Source: Deinococcus deserti VCD115 (GTDB lineage Bacteria; Deinococcota; Deinococci; Deinococcales; Deinococcaceae). Taken from it: a DNA stretch of 64,000 bases. Below, one piece after another: positions 59,942 through 64,000 of the stretch (the stretch's first letter is position 1; each line of letters starts with the position of its first letter). The translations under genes and the position numbers were made by a program. The notes beneath the pieces are model-generated. The model was not told the origin of the DNA and made no database searches. It saw only the letters and a program-made list of their open reading frames with translations. Location of the stretch: contig NC_012526.1 in assembly GCF_000020685.1 (NCBI RefSeq), forward strand, positions 1,714,001 through 1,778,000, written 5' to 3'.

Positions 59942-59948
59942 GGAGCGT

Positions 59949-60719
<771 letters not shown>

Positions 60720-60799
60720 ACGGTTACCGGACACCGATTGACGGGGCGCAGCATGGGACGTGCTGCGTCCCGCTGCATGTGCCAGCACCAGTCAGGCTC

Positions 60800-60805
60800 T
60801 ACACT
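60800..60805 (+). promoter_or_regulatory. -10 box (TACACT) eight bases before murG ATG
   Basis: TACACT and an eight-base spacer to ATG 60814. It marks the start of the murG-murC-murB transcript. Confidence 0.6.
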
Positions 60806-60813
60806 CGGCCTCA

Positions 60814-61962
60814 ATGAGTCTGGTTGTAATGGCAACGGGAGGCACCGGCGGGCATATCTATCCGGCGGTGGCAACAGCGAGGGAGCTGAACGCACGGGGA
60901 CACGAGACGCTGCTGCTCGGCCAGCGCGGCGGCATGGAAGAACGGGTGGCCGCCGAGCAGGGTCTGTCCTTCGAGGGTGTGGACGCTGGAAAGCTGGCCC
61001 GCAGTGGGCAGGGCCGCCCCGACCCGCGCGAACTGTTCCGGGCAGTCCGTGGCGTGGTCGAGGCACGGCGGGTGCTACAGGCCCGGCGCCCGGCCCTCGT
61101 GGTCGGATACGGCGGCTTTGCCAGCCTGCCCGGCGTCCTGGCAGCGCAGAGCCTGGGAATTGCCACGGTGCTGCACGAGCAGAATGCCCGGCTGGGCCTC
61201 ACCCAGCGCGTAGCGGTCGGCCGCGCCCGGGCTGTAGGCACCGCCTATGAGCAGGTGCTTGGCCTTCCAGCAGGCGAGGGCACGCTGGTCGGCATGCCAG
61301 TCCGTGAAGAGCGGCTTTCGCGTGAGGAAGCCCAGCGGCGCCTGGGGCTGCACTCCGGACCGCTCACTGTTTTTGTGATGGGCGGCTCACAGGGATCGTT
61401 GTTCCTGAACAATAGTGTGCCTGACACGCTGCGCAACATTCTTGGCAAGGAGGGCCTGCTGAGTGGCCTGGGCAGCGAGGCTGGGCAGATCGATCTGGAT
61501 TTCACCCACCCACGTGCTGGCGGCGCTGCGGTGCAGGTGCTGCACTCGACGGGTCCACGCTGGCTGGCCGACGTGGCCCCCCGCGTGCACGATCTGGAGT
61601 GGTATCACGCAGTCGGGTATGTGGACACCGTGGCGGCCTGGGCCGCGGCTGATCTGGCCATCACCCGCGCCGGGACCGGCACGCTGGCCGAAGCTGCCTT
61701 TCATGGCGTTCCCCTGGTGATGGTGCCTCTTCCGGAATCGTCGGAAAATCATCAGTATCACAACGCCCTGAGTGTCCAGCAGGCGGGCGCCGGACGCGTG
61801 GTAGAGCAGAAGAACGTTCAGGAGGCGCTGGGGGCAGCGGTGTTAGAGTGTGCCGAGCCGGGCACCCGCATGGCTATGCGCGATGCGGCACTGGCGCGTG
61901 CCCAGATAGGGGCTGCCGCGCGTTTTGCGGACCTCATCGAGCAGCACCTGCCCCGCTCCTGA
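60814..61962 (+). CDS. murG: UDP-N-acetylglucosamine transferase MurG
   Basis: A 382-residue GT28 glycosyltransferase. 'VMATGGTGGHIYPAVATARELNARGHETLLLG' places the first G loop at residues 9-14, 'VVGYGGFASLPGVLAAQSLGI' the second, and 'VFVMGGSQGSLFLNN' and 'AITRAGTGTLAEAAFHGVPLVMVPLPESSENHQYHNA' the nucleotide-sugar site. It adds GlcNAc to lipid I at the inner membrane face, giving lipid II. ATG 60814 is used on the basis of TACACT; the open frame extends 18 codons upstream. murC follows after seven bases. Confidence 0.95.
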   Translation: MSLVVMATGGTGGHIYPAVATARELNARGHETLLLGQRGGMEERVAAEQGLSFEGVDAGKLARSGQGRPDPRELFRAVRGVVEARRVLQARRPALVVGYGGFASLPGVLAAQSLGIATVLHEQNARLGLTQRVAVGRARAVGTAYEQVLGLPAGEGTLVGMPVREERLSREEAQRRLGLHSGPLTVFVMGGSQGSLFLNNSVPDTLRNILGKEGLLSGLGSEAGQIDLDFTHPRAGGAAVQVLHSTGPRWLADVAPRVHDLEWYHAVGYVDTVAAWAAADLAITRAGTGTLAEAAFHGVPLVMVPLPESSENHQYHNALSVQQAGAGRVVEQKNVQEALGAAVLECAEPGTRMAMRDAALARAQIGAAARFADLIEQHLPRS

Positions 61963-61969
61963 CCTCCCC

Positions 61970-63445
61970 ATGACTGACTCCCCCACCAACCTGACCGACT
62001 CCCACGAGGCCACCATGTCCGGTGCATCTGGGACCTCCCAATCCGCTGCGGCGGCGGTGACTGGACCGTCGTCCTCCACCCAGGGCGACCCCTCCCTGCA
62101 TTACCACCTGATGGGTGTGGGCGGCATTGGCATGAGTGCCTTTGCACGCCTGCTCCAGGCCCGGGGATACCAGGTCAGCGGGTGCGACGAGACCGCTTCT
62201 GACCTGACCCGGCAACTGGAGCGCGAAGGCATTTCAGTTGCGCTGGGTCATGACGCTGCGCACATGGCAGACGTGGACGTGCTGGTCGCGTCCGAGGCCG
62301 TCCCAAAAAGCCATCCCGAGCTGGTTGCCGCGCGCGAAGCCGGGGTGCAGGTGCGCCCCCGAATGGGTCTGCTCGACGAACTGCTGCGGGCTGGCCCCAG
62401 TGTGGGGGTCATCGGCACGCACGGCAAGACCACCACCACCAGCATGATTGCGGTGGCCCTGCAGGGCGCTGGCCTGGATCCTTCGGCCTTTGTCGGCGGC
62501 ATTGTTCCTGAATTTGCCAGCAATGCCAGGATTGGCAGCGGGCCATTTGTGGCCGAGGTGGACGAGTCCGACCGGGCCTTTGCAGAACTCGGCTGTGAGA
62601 CCGCAGTGTTCACCAATGCCGAGGACGATCATGTGGGAGGCAATCAGGCCACCTACTGGGAAACAGTTGAGGAGCAGCACGCTGGCTTCGCGCGCTTCGT
62701 AAGTCAGTCAGACCGCGTGCTTTTCTGTGCGGACTGGCCAGGTCTTGAAACCCTCTGCGAAGGTGCCGCTGAGCGCCTCACGTACGGTCAGGCCGAGGGA
62801 GCCGATTACCGGGCGGTGAACTTGCACCCCGACGCCGAAGGCACGTCGTTTACCGTGCATTGGCGCGGGGAGGAGCTGGGTCAGGCCCGCGTGGGGCTAC
62901 CGGGAGTGCACAACGTCCTGAACGCCCTGGCCGCCCTGGCTGTGGCTCATCTGTACGGAGGCAACTTTACGCAGGCCGCAGGCGCTCTGGCCAGCTTTGG
63001 TGGCCCTGGCCGCCGCTGGCAGCGCATCGGTGAATTGAACGGCGCCCTGATTATCGACGACTATGCCCATAACGCCACCAAGGTCGCAGCGGCGGTGCAG
63101 GCTGCGCGGCAGACTGGCCGGCGGGTTCGGGTCGTGTTCCAGCCTCACCGGTATCTGCGGACCCAGCAGAGCTGGCCCCGGCTGGCTGACGCCCTGATGG
63201 ACGCCGATGAGGTGCTGCTGCTGGATATCGCGGCCGCGTCCGAAGCTCCCATCGAAGGCATTCACGCCACCCTGATCTCCACGCGGATGACCGAGCAGGG
63301 CCACACGGGCGTCCATTACCTGCCGGACCGTGCAGACGTGTTGCAGCTCCTGCGAGACACCGCTGCGCCAGGAGACATCATCGTCACCATGGGTGCTGGT
63401 GACGTCTGGAAGCTCTCGCGGGAACTTGCCGGGGTAGCGCTATGA
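61970..63445 (+). CDS. murC: UDP-N-acetylmuramate--L-alanine ligase
   Basis: A 491-residue Mur ligase. The first 45 residues are a Ser/Thr-rich extension without counterpart in most MurC proteins. 'HLMGVGGIGMSAFARLLQARGYQVSGCD' (about 46-73) is the UDP-substrate Rossmann loop, 'IGTHGKTTTTSMIAVAL' (about 148) the ATP loop, 'VAEVDESDRAF' the Glu and Asp ligands, and 'RRWQRIGELNGALIIDDYAHNATKV' the C-terminal motif. It adds L-Ala to UDP-MurNAc. The start among ATG 61970 and ATG 62014 is uncertain because no ribosome site is visible. It overlaps murB by ATGA. Confidence 0.94.
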   Translation: MTDSPTNLTDSHEATMSGASGTSQSAAAAVTGPSSSTQGDPSLHYHLMGVGGIGMSAFARLLQARGYQVSGCDETASDLTRQLEREGISVALGHDAAHMADVDVLVASEAVPKSHPELVAAREAGVQVRPRMGLLDELLRAGPSVGVIGTHGKTTTTSMIAVALQGAGLDPSAFVGGIVPEFASNARIGSGPFVAEVDESDRAFAELGCETAVFTNAEDDHVGGNQATYWETVEEQHAGFARFVSQSDRVLFCADWPGLETLCEGAAERLTYGQAEGADYRAVNLHPDAEGTSFTVHWRGEELGQARVGLPGVHNVLNALAALAVAHLYGGNFTQAAGALASFGGPGRRWQRIGELNGALIIDDYAHNATKVAAAVQAARQTGRRVRVVFQPHRYLRTQQSWPRLADALMDADEVLLLDIAAASEAPIEGIHATLISTRMTEQGHTGVHYLPDRADVLQLLRDTAAPGDIIVTMGAGDVWKLSRELAGVAL

Positions 63446-64000
63446 GCGCCGTGTCACCCAGCCGGACGGGCGCCCGGGTCGAGCGGCAACCCCTCTCGCG
63501 CTACACCACCCTCGGCGTCGGCGGACCGGCGGAGGTCTGGTTCGCAGGTGACCACGCACAGCTGGCCGAGGCCATGGAGGCTCCCTACCGCATCCTGGGG
63601 GGCGGCAGCAATCTGGTCATCTCAGACCAGGGTGTGCCTGAACGGGTGATCCGGCTGGTGGGCCCATTGGCCGAACGGGACCTGGACCCAGACCCACTTC
63701 TGAGCACAGATGATGAGATCGTGACCGGCTGGGTCGGGGGCGGCGTCCCGCTGCCCGGTCTGGTGCGCACGCTGCAGAAATCAGGCCTTTCCAACCTGGA
63801 GGGCACGGTCGGAATTCCTGCGCAAGTCGGCGGCGCCGTGTGGATGAATGCCGGCACCCGATACGGCGAGATGTTCGACGGCCTGCACACCATCGAGATC
63901 GTCACGCCCCAGGGTACCCGTCAGGTCTCGCCCGACGAGCTGCAGTGGGGGTACCGCAACAGCGGCATCCCACGCGGCCACGTGGTCTCAAGGGTGCGCC
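63442..64000 (+). CDS. murB: UDP-N-acetylenolpyruvoylglucosamine reductase, N-terminal part
   Basis: 186 residues are visible before the window ends. 'RYTTLGVGGPAEVWF' (about 20-34) and 'YRILGGGSNLVISDQG' (about 48-63) are the FAD-binding motifs, 'GLSNLEGTVGIPAQVGGAVWMNAGTRYGEM' (about 115-145) is the next conserved block, and 'WGYRNSGIPRGHVV' continues it. MurB reduces the enolpyruvyl group to give UDP-MurNAc, the substrate of MurC. The reading frame is open at the window end. Confidence 0.95.
   Translation, partial: MSAVSPSRTGARVERQPLSRYTTLGVGGPAEVWFAGDHAQLAEAMEAPYRILGGGSNLVISDQGVPERVIRLVGPLAERDLDPDPLLSTDDEIVTGWVGGGVPLPGLVRTLQKSGLSNLEGTVGIPAQVGGAVWMNAGTRYGEMFDGLHTIEIVTPQGTRQVSPDELQWGYRNSGIPRGHVVSRVR

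Noticed and set aside
59652..59948. Upstream extension of the AIM24-family frame
   Set aside because: Translation is Arg/Ser/Pro-rich and lies before a TACTCT box placed correctly for ATG 59949.

Overview
The window looks like chromosomal DNA of a Deinococcus. This is inferred from GC-rich coding sequence with mostly CTG leucine codons, from a housekeeping sigma factor with a long Lys/Ala-rich N-terminal extension, from gene content, and above all from at least 18 starts where a TANNNT -10 box lies only 5-9 nt before ATG or GTG. That is the leaderless-mRNA architecture described for Deinococcus deserti and relatives. I cannot fix the species from the sequence.

Layout. 1-9.6 kb, almost all minus strand: glycolate oxidase subunits, a fosmidomycin-resistance-type MFS exporter, a degenerate phosphoribosyltransferase-like protein (plus strand), an ICMT-family methyltransferase with the MeaB GTPase, a histidine phosphatase with purM, a DedA/VTT membrane protein, and a PhnP-like hydrolase with trpC. 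9.6-13.3 kb, plus: hpt, a small anchored protein and leuS behind an apparent attenuator. 13.3-16.5 kb is a scar: an IS4-type transposase remnant, an intact CPBP-type membrane protease with foreign-looking codon use, and the C-terminal part of a large serine recombinase. 16.5-18.0 kb, minus: small winged-helix-like proteins and a lipoprotein. 18-28 kb: polyprenyl synthetase, N-formylglutamate amidohydrolase, recF with a DciA-like (DUF721) gene, moaB, truD, a PCuAC-like secreted protein, DUF3293, and a 587-aa AlbA_2/RecG-like regulator. 28.1-31.5 kb: a three-gene sugar ABC importer operon with a near-consensus promoter and possible LacI-type operators. 31.8-39.6 kb, minus: two orphan small proteins, the DUF58/MoxR/DUF4129 cluster, rpoD and an RsmC-like methyltransferase.

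39.8-48.1 kb, minus, is one long operon (LivG, long-chain acyl-CoA synthetase, LivH, LivM, substrate-binding protein, LivF, PaaK-like ligase). Two CoA ligases built into a branched-chain-type ABC importer suggest uptake and CoA activation of a carboxylic acid rather than an amino acid. A third acyl-CoA synthetase is divergent from it. 49.9-58.2 kb: a TPR-GGDEF protein, rnhB, lepA, a HisKA kinase with a NarL-type regulator, a 1.15-kb AT-rich gap with decayed gene fragments, and a second GGDEF protein. 58.4-64 kb: aspartate aminotransferase, an AIM24-family protein, and murG-murC-murB running off the end.

No tRNA, rRNA, CRISPR array, intact insertion sequence or prophage was seen. The points most worth a second look are the leuS leader, the leaderless starts (several move the annotated start), the acid-import/CoA-ligase operon, the scar at 13.3-16.5 kb, two candidate small RNAs, and decayed genes around 56.2-56.9 kb.
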